A DNA stretch of 64,000 bases from Kurthia huakuii LAM0618 (GCF_000505545.1 NZ_AYTB01000008.1:62001-126000); one strand, 5' to 3'. Numbered from the stretch's first letter, positions 19,486-28,524 are shown. Numbers and translations are program-made. Notes: a model not told the origin generated them from the letters alone.

Positions 19486-20241
19486 ATGGAACGGCTAAAG
19501 CTTTATGGTTTTAATAATTTAACGAAGGCGCTAAGTTTTAATATTTACGATATATGCTATGCGGAGACGTCTGCAGAGCAGCGAGCGTATATTGAATACA
19601 TTGATGAGCAATATAATGCAGAGCGGCTAACAGAAATTTTATTGCATGTGACCGACATGATTGGTGCACGCGTGTTACATGTTTCGAAGCAAGATTATGA
19701 TCCACAAGGTGCGAGTGTGACATGTTTAATTGCTGAGCATCAACTAGCGCGTTACGGCAGCGATACGCTTGTGGCACATTTAGATAAAAGTCATGTGACG
19801 GTGCATACGTATCCAGAATTTCATCCGGAAAATCATTTAGCGACGTTTCGCGTAGACATTGATGTCGCGACATGTGGTGAGATTACACCGCTGTCGACAC
19901 TCGATTATTTAATTTCATCATTCGATTCAGATGTTATTACGATGGATTACCGCGTGCGAGGATTTACGCGTGATGTTCGTGGTAACAAAGTATATATTGA
20001 TCATCTAGTCCACTCGATTCAAGACTATATTGCATCAACGACACTTGAAAAATATGATGTTGACGATATGAATGTCCCTCGCGCTAACTTGTTTCACACG
20101 CGTATGCGTTTAAAAGACTTACCACTCGAAAATTATGTCTTTGATATGGATTTAGCTGACGTGTCGCCGCTGAAAAAAGAGCAGATGCTCGCAGCGCTTC
20201 ATGTCGAAATGGAAGAAATTTTTCACGGAACGGGAGTGTAA
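19486..20241 (+). CDS. speD: S-adenosylmethionine decarboxylase proenzyme, long (E. coli-type) form
   Basis: A 251-residue proenzyme that self-cleaves to generate a pyruvoyl cofactor and converts AdoMet to decarboxylated AdoMet, the aminopropyl donor for spermidine. The cleavage site is Lys101-Ser102 in HLDKSHVTVHTYPE, and Ser102 becomes the pyruvoyl group. It aligns along its whole length with the E. coli enzyme (KLxGFNNLTKxLSFxIYDICY, DYRVRGFTRD), not with the ~125-residue form of B. subtilis. GGAGGTG precedes the ATG. It is the first gene of the polyamine operon, behind a terminator-containing leader. Confidence 0.96.
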   Translation: MERLKLYGFNNLTKALSFNIYDICYAETSAEQRAYIEYIDEQYNAERLTEILLHVTDMIGARVLHVSKQDYDPQGASVTCLIAEHQLARYGSDTLVAHLDKSHVTVHTYPEFHPENHLATFRVDIDVATCGEITPLSTLDYLISSFDSDVITMDYRVRGFTRDVRGNKVYIDHLVHSIQDYIASTTLEKYDVDDMNVPRANLFHTRMRLKDLPLENYVFDMDLADVSPLKKEQMLAALHVEMEEIFHGTGV

Positions 20242-20247
20242 CGATTC

Positions 20248-21711
20248 ATGCAGCAACTCGTAACAATGCAGCATAAGGCACCGCTTTATGAAGCATTGAT
20301 GGACTTTAAAAAACAGCGCATCGTACCGTTTGATGTGCCAGGTCATAAGCGTGGCCGCGGCAATCCAGAGCTTGCCGCATTTTTAGGCGAACATGCATTG
20401 GCTGTCGATGTCAATTCGATGAAACCACTCGATAATTTATGTCACCCTGTATCGGTCATTAAAGAAGCAGAAGAAATAGCGGCGCAAGCTTTTGGTGCGC
20501 ACGCCGCATTTTTTATGGTCGGTGGTACGACGTCTGCTGTGCAGGCGATGGTCTTTAGCACGACGAAACAGGGCGATGAAATCATTTTGCCGCGCAATGT
20601 GCATCGCAGTGTACTAAATGCGCTCGTATTAAACGGGGCGATTCCGGTTTATGTGAACCCGGAGGCCAATGAAGAACTTGGCATTGCGCTCGGTATGTCA
20701 ATTGCACAACTAGAACGCGCGATTACCGAGCATCCAAATGCGAAGGCCGTCTTTGTCAACAACCCAACCTATTACGGCATTTGCTCGGATTTAAAGGGCA
20801 TCGTGGATGTCGCACATAAAGCAGGTATGAAGGTGTTAGCAGATGAGGCACATGGCACGCATTTTTATTTTGGTAAAAATATGCCGATGACAGCAATGAA
20901 TGCTGGTGCCGATATGGCCGCCGTTAGTATGCATAAGTCTGGCGGTAGTTTGACGCAAAGTTCCTTTTTATTAATGGGACCGGACATGAATGCCGATTAT
21001 GTACGACAAGTCGTCAATTTGACGCAAACGACAAGCGCGTCGTATTTACTCATGGCCAGTTTAGATTTATCACGCCGTAATTTGGCATTAAACGGTCATG
21101 CGATTTTTGAGCAAGTCGTCGATTATACAAACTATGTGCGCAACGAATTACATACTATTGGCGGTTATTATGTGTTTGGTCGCGATTTGATCAATGGCGA
21201 CAGCGTCTATGATTTGGACCCGACGAAACTGTCTATTCATACTTTAAACGTAGGTTTAGCGGGAATTGAAGTGTACGATATTTTACGTGATGATTACGAT
21301 ATTCAAATTGAATTTGGCGACCTTGGTAATATTTTGGCGTATCTTTCCGTCGGTGACCGCGAGCGCGATATCGAGCGTTTAGTTGGCGCATTAGCCGATA
21401 TTAAACGTCGCTTTGAACGCTCAAAAAAAGGCATGCTGACACAAGAATATATCGAACCACTTGTCGCAATTTCACCGCAGCAAGCATTTTATGCACAAAA
21501 GGAATTAGTACCGCTTCAGGCCGCAGTTGGTCGTACGTGCGGTGAATTTGTGATGTGTTATCCGCCGGGAATTCCGATTTTAGGACCAGGTGAAGTCGTA
21601 ACGAACGCTATCGTTAATTATATTGCTTATGCAAAAGAAAAGGGCTGCCAATTAACGGGCACTGAAGATTTACACGTAGAAAAATTAAATGTCGTGAAGG
21701 AAGGTGTCTAA
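20248..21711 (+). CDS. speA: PLP-dependent arginine decarboxylase (SpeA type, aminotransferase fold)
   Basis: A 487-residue fold-type-I PLP decarboxylase of the Orn/Lys/Arg family, close in length to B. subtilis SpeA. The PLP-binding lysine is Lys230 in SMHKSGG; ADEAHGTHF supplies the Asp and His of the cofactor site, and PFDVPGHKRG is the N-terminal family signature. Lysine or ornithine decarboxylation is possible for this family, but an agmatinase gene in the same operon points strongly to arginine, giving agmatine. The start lies six bases after the speD stop, with GGGAG inside the speD end. Confidence 0.88.
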   Translation: MQQLVTMQHKAPLYEALMDFKKQRIVPFDVPGHKRGRGNPELAAFLGEHALAVDVNSMKPLDNLCHPVSVIKEAEEIAAQAFGAHAAFFMVGGTTSAVQAMVFSTTKQGDEIILPRNVHRSVLNALVLNGAIPVYVNPEANEELGIALGMSIAQLERAITEHPNAKAVFVNNPTYYGICSDLKGIVDVAHKAGMKVLADEAHGTHFYFGKNMPMTAMNAGADMAAVSMHKSGGSLTQSSFLLMGPDMNADYVRQVVNLTQTTSASYLLMASLDLSRRNLALNGHAIFEQVVDYTNYVRNELHTIGGYYVFGRDLINGDSVYDLDPTKLSIHTLNVGLAGIEVYDILRDDYDIQIEFGDLGNILAYLSVGDRERDIERLVGALADIKRRFERSKKGMLTQEYIEPLVAISPQQAFYAQKELVPLQAAVGRTCGEFVMCYPPGIPILGPGEVVTNAIVNYIAYAKEKGCQLTGTEDLHVEKLNVVKEGV

Positions 21712-22566
21712 ATGGAGCTTTGGTATAGCGAGCCGCATACAAAAGATGTGAAGTTTTCGATTAAAGTGAACAAGCAGCTTTATAGCGCACAAAGTGAATT
21801 TCAGCGCATCGACGTATTTGAATCCGCTGAATTTGGCCGCTTTTTAACGCTTGATGGTTATATGATGCTCACTGAAAAAGATGAATTTATTTATCACGAA
21901 ATGCTCGTGCATGTGCCGATGGCGGTCCATCCGAATGCGAAACATATTTTAGTCATTGGCGCCGGTGATGGTGGTATTTTACGTGAGCTAGCACATTATG
22001 ACACGATTGAACACATTGACCTTGTCGAAATCGATGCGCAAGTAATCGAGGTTTGTAAACAGTATCTACCGCAAACAGCGTGTGGTTTTGCCGATTCACG
22101 CGTGCATATTCATATTGCAGATGGCTTAAAATATGTCCGCCATGCCGAAAACCAATATGACCTGATTATTGTTGATTCAACGGACCCGTTTGGACCAGGT
22201 GAGGGGTTATTTACGAAAGAATTTTATGGTAATTGCTATAGCGCATTGAAAGCAGATGGTATCATGGTCAATCAGCACGAAAGTCCATTTTATGCCGAGG
22301 ATCGTTTAGCGATGCAGCGCGCGCATAAGCGTATTGTCGAAAGTTTTCCGATTAGCCGCGTTTACCAAGCGCATATTCCGACGTATCCATCGGGACATTG
22401 GCTTTTTGGATTTGCATCAAAACATTATCATCCGATTAATGATCAGCAGGCGGAGCGCTTCAAAAGATTGAATATTCCGACGAAATATTACAATCATCAG
22501 TTACATGTCGGCGCATTTTGCTTACCAAATTATGTAGAGGAGTTGTTAGCCGATGTTGAAGCCTAA
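21712..22566 (+). CDS. speE: spermidine synthase
   Basis: A 284-residue aminopropyltransferase that moves the aminopropyl group of decarboxylated AdoMet to putrescine. It shows the GAGDGGILRE nucleotide-binding loop, VEIDAQVIEVC, and the catalytic-loop STDPFGPGEGLF; YHEMLVHVP is the substrate-site signature. The ATG follows the speA stop with no gap and the end overlaps speB by 14 bases, so translation is coupled. Confidence 0.95.
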   Translation: MELWYSEPHTKDVKFSIKVNKQLYSAQSEFQRIDVFESAEFGRFLTLDGYMMLTEKDEFIYHEMLVHVPMAVHPNAKHILVIGAGDGGILRELAHYDTIEHIDLVEIDAQVIEVCKQYLPQTACGFADSRVHIHIADGLKYVRHAENQYDLIIVDSTDPFGPGEGLFTKEFYGNCYSALKADGIMVNQHESPFYAEDRLAMQRAHKRIVESFPISRVYQAHIPTYPSGHWLFGFASKHYHPINDQQAERFKRLNIPTKYYNHQLHVGAFCLPNYVEELLADVEA

Positions 22567-23410
22567 CATTCAAACATTTATCGGTTGCGAAGCGGCTTAT
22601 ACCGACGCAACGCATGTACTATATGGCGTTCCATTTGATGGCACGACGAGCTACCGCCCCGGGACGCGTTTTGGTCCGTCAGCGGTCCGTGCCGAATCAT
22701 TTGGCTTAGAAACGTATAGCCCGTACCAACAAAAAGATTTAACGGATTATGCGGTATTTGATAGTGGCGATTTAGAGCTGCCATTTGGCAATCCAGCGCG
22801 CGTACTAGCAGACATTGAAGCGCGTGCAGCAACGATTTTAGCTGACGGGAAAGTGCCGTTTATGATTGGTGGCGAACATTTAGTAACGCTTGGTGCTGTG
22901 CGCGCGGCCGTTAAAAAATATCCGGATTTACATATGATTCATTTTGATGCGCATACGGATTTACGCGATGACTATTTAGGTGAAAAGTTATCGCATGCGA
23001 CTGTCTTACGCCGTTGTCATGACTTAGTTGGCGACGACAAAATTTATCATTTCGGTATTCGTTCGGGAGACCGCCCGGAATTTGAATGGGCCGATGCCGG
23101 GCATACGACGTTACAAAAATTTAATTTTAATGGCTTGGCTGAGGCGCTTCAAGCGATTGGTAATAAGCCCGTTTATTTCACGATTGATTTAGATGTGCTA
23201 GACCCGTCAGAATTTCCAGGTACCGGGACACCAGAAGCGGGCGGTGTGACCTTTACGGAACTTCTTACCGCCTTGATTACTGTTAGTCAACAAGCGAATG
23301 TTGTTGCCTGTGACGTCAACGAATTAGCACCAATGTATGATCCATCAGGCCGCTCAACAGCACTTGCTGGTAAAGTGATTCGCGAATTTTTAATTGCACT
23401 ACAAAAATAG
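22553..23410 (+). CDS. speB: agmatinase
   Basis: A 285-residue ureohydrolase. The binuclear Mn2+ site is seen in GGEHLVTLG, HFDAHTDLRDD and TIDLDVLDPSEFPGTGTPE. The operon partner SpeA makes agmatine, so the reaction is agmatine to putrescine plus urea. The start ATG is inside the end of speE. Confidence 0.95.
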   Translation: MLKPNIQTFIGCEAAYTDATHVLYGVPFDGTTSYRPGTRFGPSAVRAESFGLETYSPYQQKDLTDYAVFDSGDLELPFGNPARVLADIEARAATILADGKVPFMIGGEHLVTLGAVRAAVKKYPDLHMIHFDAHTDLRDDYLGEKLSHATVLRRCHDLVGDDKIYHFGIRSGDRPEFEWADAGHTTLQKFNFNGLAEALQAIGNKPVYFTIDLDVLDPSEFPGTGTPEAGGVTFTELLTALITVSQQANVVACDVNELAPMYDPSGRSTALAGKVIREFLIALQK

Positions 23411-23428
23411 AAAAGAGGTTATGTAACA

Positions 23429-24628
23429 ATGGGAAAAGCGTTAATTATTGGCTGCGGCGGTGTCGCGTCTGTAGCCATTCATAAATGTGTACAAAATAGC
23501 GAGATATTTGAAGAAATTTGCATTGCGAGCCGTACAAAATCAAAATGTGATGCGTTAAAAGAAAAATTAGACGGTCAAGGTACAATCATTACAACGGCGC
23601 AAGTAGATGCCGATAATGTCGACGACTTAATCGCCTTAATCAAGACCGTTAAACCGGATATCGTCATGAATTTAGCGTTGCCATATCAAGATTTAACGAT
23701 TATGGATGCTTGTCTTGCGACGAAAACACATTATATGGATACGGCCAATTACGAGCCTGAAGATACCGCAAAATTTGAATACAAATGGCAATGGGATTAC
23801 CGCGAACGCTTTGAGGAAGCAGGCATTACAGCACTTCTTGGCTCAGGTTTTGATCCAGGCGTAACGGGCGTCTTTTCAGCGCACGCGTTAAAACACCACT
23901 TCGATGAAATTAATTACATCGATATTTTAGACTGTAACGCCGGTGACCACGGCTATCCATTTGCGACAAACTTCAACCCGGAAATCAACATTCGCGAAGT
24001 AACGGCAAACGGCTCGTACTGGGAACACGGTGACTGGGTTGAAACGGCACCGATGGAAATTAAGCGCGTCTACAATTTCCCAGAAGTCGGTGAAAAAGAG
24101 ATGTATTTATTGCATCACGAAGAATTGGAATCATTGGCATTAAATATTCCTGGAATCCAACGCATTCGCTTCTTTATGACATTTGGCGAATCGTATTTAC
24201 GCCACTTACAATGTTTAGAAAATGTTGGTATGACATCGATTGAGCCGATTATGTACGAAGGCAAAGAAATTATTCCGCTGCAATTTTTAAAAGCGGTATT
24301 ACCAGACCCAGCGTCACTTGGCCCACGTACAAAAGGAAAGACGAATATCGGCTGTATTTTCCGCGGTAAAAAAGATGGCCAAGACAAAACGTATTATGTT
24401 TACAATGTATGTGACCATGAAGCGTGCTTTGCAGAAGTTGGTTCGCAAGCGGTATCGTATACAACAGGTGTCCCAGCGATGATTGGCGCAGCGCTTGTCA
24501 TGAATGGTACGTGGCAAAAACCAGGTGTTTACAATGTCGAAGAATTTGACCCAGATCCATTCATGGACGCATTAAATAAATGGGGCCTACCGTGGCAAGA
24601 AAGCTTAACACCGGAGCTTGTTGATTAA
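23429..24628 (+). CDS. saccharopine dehydrogenase-like carboxynorspermidine/carboxyspermidine synthase
   Basis: A 399-residue NAD(P)H-dependent enzyme opening with a Rossmann loop (GCGGVASVAIHKC) and carrying NLALPYQDLTIMDAC, GSGFDPGVTGVFSAH and the Glu/Asp-rich substrate region typical of the saccharopine dehydrogenase-like group. Next to a carboxynorspermidine decarboxylase the specific call is carboxy(nor)spermidine synthase: reductive condensation of L-aspartate 4-semialdehyde with a diamine. With putrescine the product is carboxyspermidine, with diaminopropane carboxynorspermidine; the operon makes putrescine. An AAAGAGG site precedes the ATG, and the end overlaps the next gene in TAATG. 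Confidence 0.87.
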   Translation: MGKALIIGCGGVASVAIHKCVQNSEIFEEICIASRTKSKCDALKEKLDGQGTIITTAQVDADNVDDLIALIKTVKPDIVMNLALPYQDLTIMDACLATKTHYMDTANYEPEDTAKFEYKWQWDYRERFEEAGITALLGSGFDPGVTGVFSAHALKHHFDEINYIDILDCNAGDHGYPFATNFNPEINIREVTANGSYWEHGDWVETAPMEIKRVYNFPEVGEKEMYLLHHEELESLALNIPGIQRIRFFMTFGESYLRHLQCLENVGMTSIEPIMYEGKEIIPLQFLKAVLPDPASLGPRTKGKTNIGCIFRGKKDGQDKTYYVYNVCDHEACFAEVGSQAVSYTTGVPAMIGAALVMNGTWQKPGVYNVEEFDPDPFMDALNKWGLPWQESLTPELVD

Positions 24629-25755
24629 TGAACATTACCGAGATTGCGACACCTGCTTATGTCGTAGATGAAACATTAATTGAGCGTAATTTGCGCATTT
24701 TAAAGCAAGTCATTGAGGATACTGGCTGCCATATTTTACTCGCACAAAAGGCGTTTAGTATGTTTAGCCTCTATCCGTTAATTGGTCGTTATTTACATGG
24801 GACAACGGCGAGTGGTTTATATGAAGCAAAGCTTGGGCATGACGAGATGGGCAAGGAAAATCATATTTTCTCACCCGCTTATAAAGACAGTGAATTTCCG
24901 GAAATTGTCGAACTTTGCGACCACATTGTGTTCAATTCCTTTTCGCAACTCGCACGCTTTGGTGAGCAAGTTATCGCGGCTGGTAAAAGCATTGGCTTGC
25001 GTATTAATCCAGAGCATTCAACGCAAGTCGGGCATGAAATTTATGACCCATGTGCAAAGGGCTGTCGTTTTGGTATTACGGCAGCACAATTTGAACGCGA
25101 GGCATTAACGCATGTTTCCGGACTCCATTTTCATACATTATGCGAGCAAGATAGCGATGATTTATGGACGACGATACTCGCAGTCGAACAACGCTTTGGT
25201 GATGTACTGCATGATATGGAATGGCTTAATTTTGGCGGCGGTCATCATATTACAAAGCCGGGCTATAATCTCCCGTTGCTGAAAAAATGCATTACGTATA
25301 TGCAGCAAAAATATGAGTTGCGTATTTATTTAGAACCGGGTGAGGCGATTGCCTATGACGCTGGGTATTTAGTGACGACGGTTTTAGATACAACGTATAA
25401 TGATGGTGATATCGCGATTTTAGATACGTCTGCATCATGCCATATGCCAGATGTGCTTGAAATGCCGTATCGCCCGCCATTACAACAGAGTGGTGAGGCC
25501 GGCGAAAAGCCGTTTACGTATCGTTTAGGTGGACCGACATGTCTTGCCGGCGATGTCATTGGCGATTATTCGTTTGATGCGCCACTAAAGCCGGGCGACC
25601 GTCTCGTATTTGAAGATATGGCGATTTATTCGATGGTGAAAAATAATACATTTAATGGCATGGCTTTACCGGATATCGTGATTCAACGTGCGGATGGCCA
25701 ATGTCATGTACAACAATGTTTTAGTTATGCAGATTTTAAAGGGCGGTTATCCTAA
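24628..25755 (+). CDS. carboxynorspermidine/carboxyspermidine decarboxylase
   Basis: A 375-residue fold-type-III (alanine-racemase/LysA fold) PLP decarboxylase with Lys41 in LLAQKAF as the cofactor lysine, EPGEAIAYDAG for phosphate binding, and LHFHTLCEQ and ASCHMPDVLEMPYRPP as NspC-type signatures. It removes the carboxyl group from the product of the preceding enzyme, yielding spermidine or norspermidine. It is the last gene of the operon; a hairpin with T-run (about 25762-25797) follows, and directly beyond that lies the IS605-type scar. Confidence 0.9.
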   Translation: MNITEIATPAYVVDETLIERNLRILKQVIEDTGCHILLAQKAFSMFSLYPLIGRYLHGTTASGLYEAKLGHDEMGKENHIFSPAYKDSEFPEIVELCDHIVFNSFSQLARFGEQVIAAGKSIGLRINPEHSTQVGHEIYDPCAKGCRFGITAAQFEREALTHVSGLHFHTLCEQDSDDLWTTILAVEQRFGDVLHDMEWLNFGGGHHITKPGYNLPLLKKCITYMQQKYELRIYLEPGEAIAYDAGYLVTTVLDTTYNDGDIAILDTSASCHMPDVLEMPYRPPLQQSGEAGEKPFTYRLGGPTCLAGDVIGDYSFDAPLKPGDRLVFEDMAIYSMVKNNTFNGMALPDIVIQRADGQCHVQQCFSYADFKGRLS

Positions 25756-25761
25756 TGAATG

Positions 25762-25797
25762 GGGGAGTGGCGTGTTATGCGCGACTTCCCTTTTTTT
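25762..25797 (+). terminator. probable terminator of the polyamine operon
   Basis: A G-rich arm (GGGGAGTGGCG) pairs imperfectly with CGCGACTTCCC, followed by TTTTTTT. Confidence 0.65.
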
Positions 25798-25798
25798 C

Positions 25799-25980
25799 TT
25801 GAACTACCCCACTTAGCGTTTTCACGAGCTCGCTTGAAGTGGGGGATTCTTTTAGTAGGTGAACACCTCCTTTTTGTTTGCCTTCTAGTTTAACGAAAAC
25901 AAATGTTCTGTTTATGCTTTTAAGCACCGCATTTATCCCCCTCCTACTCACTCCACGCGTTGAGGAGGATGTCTTCTGCA
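25799..25980 (-). mobile_element. IS605/IS1341-type right-end remnant with omega-RNA-like stem, tnpB absent
   Basis: Read on the minus strand the segment holds a pattern common to the 3' ends of IS605-family TnpB elements: a GGGGGATAAATGCGGTGCTT block, then a stem CCCCCACTTCAAG ... TAAGTGGGG followed by TAGTTCA at the end. In intact elements this is the right end and the 3' part of the TnpB guide (omega) RNA. No tnpA or tnpB remains; only ~90 bases separate it from the next gene. The minus-strand frame over it (25775-26005) is a by-product of the RNA-like sequence and not a gene. Identity of the element family is by pattern memory. Confidence 0.6.
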
Positions 25981-26076
25981 AAAAAATGATAAAAGTCAAC
26001 ATCATACAAAATCCCTACATTGATGGCGATTCTATGATAGGATAAGATTTAATTGAAATGATTTTGGAGGAACAGC

Positions 26077-26772
26077 ATGAAGAACTATACACATTTATTA
26101 TTTGATGTCGACAATACGATTTTAAATTTTGATGCGGCTGAAGAAGCGGCATTGTCAACAATTTTATCGACCTATGGACCAACGCTTGACCAAGAAAGTT
26201 TACATGCGACATATCAAAAAATTAATCGCAGTATGTGGCGTGCATTTGAACGCGGTGAAATGACACGTGAACAGTTACTAGAAACGCGTTTTTTTGAAAC
26301 GTTTTATATTTATGATATTACCGTAGACGGCGTCGCGCTTGCAGCGGAGTATCAAGCATTATTAGCGGAGGGCCATGAACAAGTGGCAGGCGCTAAAGAA
26401 GTGCTTGAAGCGCTGCGAGATATCCCAAAATATATCGTGACAAACGGCATTGCTTCAACACAACATCGCCGCTTGGCTGACTCGGATTTTGCGAAATATT
26501 TCGAAGCGATTTATGTGTCCGAGGAGTTAGGCTATCATAAACCACAGCGTGAATTTTTTGATATCGTGTTCAATGAATCCCCTGAAATTATTCCTGAAAC
26601 GACGCTTATTATTGGCGATTCATTAACGAGTGATATTCAAGGGGGCATCGTAGCGGGCATTGATACGTGCTGGTTCAATTTCCACGGCATCGACAACGAT
26701 ACGACGATTACACCAACGTATACGATCGATTCTATTGAGGGTATTTTAGCGTTATTACCAAAACTTGTATAA
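26077..26772 (+). CDS. HAD-family nucleotidase (YjjG/YfnB type)
   Basis: A 231-residue haloacid dehalogenase-fold phosphatase. Motif I is FDVDNTILNF with the nucleophile Asp, motif II IVTNGI, motif III Lys in YHKPQREFF, and motif IV IIGDSLTSDI. The helical cap at about 17-95 and the length fit the YjjG non-canonical pyrimidine 5'-nucleotidase group, which removes mutagenic nucleotides. A TTGGAGGA site precedes the ATG. It is monocistronic. Confidence 0.9.
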   Translation: MKNYTHLLFDVDNTILNFDAAEEAALSTILSTYGPTLDQESLHATYQKINRSMWRAFERGEMTREQLLETRFFETFYIYDITVDGVALAAEYQALLAEGHEQVAGAKEVLEALRDIPKYIVTNGIASTQHRRLADSDFAKYFEAIYVSEELGYHKPQREFFDIVFNESPEIIPETTLIIGDSLTSDIQGGIVAGIDTCWFNFHGIDNDTTITPTYTIDSIEGILALLPKLV

Positions 26773-26779
26773 TTACTGA

Positions 26780-26808
26780 GGGGTCTGTGCAAATGTGCAG
26801 ACTTTTTT
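26780..26808 (+). terminator. Rho-independent terminator
   Basis: The stem GTCTG(TGC)/(GTG)CAGAC is followed by TTTTTT; a 15-base motif (TTTTTACTAGAATAA) is repeated in tandem directly after it (26804-26818 and 26822-26836). Confidence 0.75.
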
Positions 26809-26893
26809 ACTAGAATAAAAGTTTTTACTAGAATAACATTGATTTTTTTAGAAAAAATAGCACATAATAGAGACGGAGGTGGAAGACGATAAT

Positions 26894-27334
26894 ATGGTAA
26901 TGAAATGGCATTCTATTGGGGAAGAAATGTTGAAATTGGGGAATTATGAAGATTATTTTTTTCAAAGCGTTACATTAAAAGACGAGGAGCAAGCGATTGT
27001 TCATGCATCGATTCAAGGCCGCTTTTTAGTCGATTTTGCCGATGCGCTCGTTGAACTATATGAGCAAGATGGCGTCAAAGAAATTAACACGTATCATAAT
27101 AACACCGTGAAATTGACACGTACAGCGCAACAGCTCATTGTAGAATCAGCAACATGCGGACGCTTTGTGTATGCGTTTCATGATGGTTTTGAGCAAATTT
27201 TTACGGCGCTAAAACGCTATCTAACAAAAATCAAGCGCGACAATGCGCGCGTTGCACTAAACGATGAATATCCGCAACTTGCGAGCCGCGTTTATTGGTA
27301 TGACCGCTTAACTGTCGTACATAATTCAATTTAA
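26894..27334 (+). CDS. conserved-looking hypothetical protein
   Basis: A 146-residue soluble protein (MVMKWHSIGEEML...) starting at ATG 26894, 12 bases after GGAGGTGG; ATG 26900 is an alternative, and an upstream in-frame GTG overlaps the RBS. A plausible promoter is TTGATT (26839-26844), 18 bases, CATAAT (26863-26868). It mixes beta-rich segments with a helical middle, is neutral to slightly acidic, and has no signal or membrane segment. I do not recognise the family. It is transcribed alone. Confidence 0.6.
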   Translation: MVMKWHSIGEEMLKLGNYEDYFFQSVTLKDEEQAIVHASIQGRFLVDFADALVELYEQDGVKEINTYHNNTVKLTRTAQQLIVESATCGRFVYAFHDGFEQIFTALKRYLTKIKRDNARVALNDEYPQLASRVYWYDRLTVVHNSI

Positions 27335-27341
27335 TGAGAGT

Positions 27342-27375
27342 AAAAAAAGGAGTTGCATTATGCAGCTCCTTTTTG
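27342..27375. terminator. bidirectional terminator
   Basis: AAAGGAGTTGCA/TGCAGCTCCTTT with a 3-base loop lies between convergent genes; its right arm forms the 3' end of the antiporter gene. Confidence 0.85.
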
Positions 27376-28524
27376 TTGTTTCGAAATAAGCGCCTTTAAC
27401 ATCGGTGGTGTGACCAGCGTTGAGACAACGATGGCAATGACCATTGGCGTGTAATATTGTTGTGAAAATAATCCTGCTGCTAGCCCAATTGATGACGTAA
27501 TGAGTGCAACTTCCCCACGTGAAATCATCGCTGTCCCGATAATGAGTGACGATGATAAGTCAAATCCTGTAATGCGTGCGCCGAATCCGGCACCAATAAT
27601 TTTCGTTGCGACCGCGACGATCGATAATACGAGAATTAATAACAGATGCTCACGGAGTCCATCTAACGATACCGCAAGACCGATGCTCGTAAAGAATACC
27701 GGAATTAGCAGAACGTTAACTGATGGCAATAATTTTCCTTCGAGATTTTCGCGTAATATATCGTTATTAGCTAATGCTAACCCAGCGAAGAAGGCGCCGA
27801 TAATATTACTAATGCCCATAAATTCAGCAAACCATGAATAAAAGAAGCATAGTAGGACGCCGTAAACAATCGCTAAATCTGGAATCGGTATGCGCACGAT
27901 CAGTTTTGTTATGCGCGGTAAGAGCTTATGCATAACAATAATTGCGATGAAGAATAGTACTTGTTTTAAGACAATAATCGAAATAGGCTCACCATTGCCG
28001 ACAGTCATACTAATCATAATCGCTAAAATAATTAGGCCAATAATGTCATCAGCAATGGCGGCACCGAGTACAGTAGCACCTTCACGCGTCCCCATATAAT
28101 TTAGCTCGCGGAATGTTTGCACCGAAATACTAACCGATGTAGCTGTTAAAACAATCCCTAAGAAAATGGCATGGAGTGTATCCATACCGAAGCTTACACC
28201 GACAACATAGCCACCAATAAACGGTAAGATTACACCGAATACCGCAACGGTTAATGCCGATTTCATACTGCTCGTTAAATCTTTTAAATTCGTTTCGACA
28301 CCGGCAAAGAACATTAAGAAAATAACGCCTAATTCACTGAGTAAATGAATGACATCCTGTCCATCTGTATGTACAAGGCCAAAAACGGCCGGACCGATTA
28401 AAATCCCGGCAATAATTTCGCCTAACACGCTCGGTTGACCAAAACGCGAGGCGATTGCGCCACAAACTTTTGCTGCGACAATAATAATGATGAGTTGAGC
28501 TAATAATTCGCTTAACTCTAGCAT
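27358..28524 (-). CDS. monovalent cation:proton antiporter, CPA2 (Kef/NapA-like)
   Basis: A 388-residue integral membrane protein with about 11-12 hydrophobic helices. GQPSVLGEIIAGILIGP near residues 28-44 and GAAIADDIIGLIILA near 153 are signatures of the CPA2 family; the Asp-Asp pair in the latter is the ion/proton binding site. There is no C-terminal RCK/TrkA domain, so it resembles the short Na+(K+)/H+ antiporters of spore formers (GerN-like) more than full KefB/C. It should exchange Na+ or K+ for H+ for pH and salt homeostasis. An ACTGGAGGG site precedes the start. Confidence 0.9.
   Translation of the reverse strand: MLELSELLAQLIIIIVAAKVCGAIASRFGQPSVLGEIIAGILIGPAVFGLVHTDGQDVIHLLSELGVIFLMFFAGVETNLKDLTSSMKSALTVAVFGVILPFIGGYVVGVSFGMDTLHAIFLGIVLTATSVSISVQTFRELNYMGTREGATVLGAAIADDIIGLIILAIMISMTVGNGEPISIIVLKQVLFFIAIIVMHKLLPRITKLIVRIPIPDLAIVYGVLLCFFYSWFAEFMGISNIIGAFFAGLALANNDILRENLEGKLLPSVNVLLIPVFFTSIGLAVSLDGLREHLLLILVLSIVAVATKIIGAGFGARITGFDLSSSLIIGTAMISRGEVALITSSIGLAAGLFSQQYYTPMVIAIVVSTLVTPPMLKALISKQQKGAA

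Noticed and set aside
19329-19514. A 61-codon upstream reading frame overlapping the speD start, considered as a leader peptide
   Set aside because: No ribosome binding site precedes it, and it runs through the terminator hairpin and the speD RBS. The hairpin chain explains the leader better.
25775-26005. Minus-strand open frame of 76 codons next to the polyamine operon
   Set aside because: It coincides with the IS605-type right end; its translation is what such RNA-like ends give and it has no RBS.
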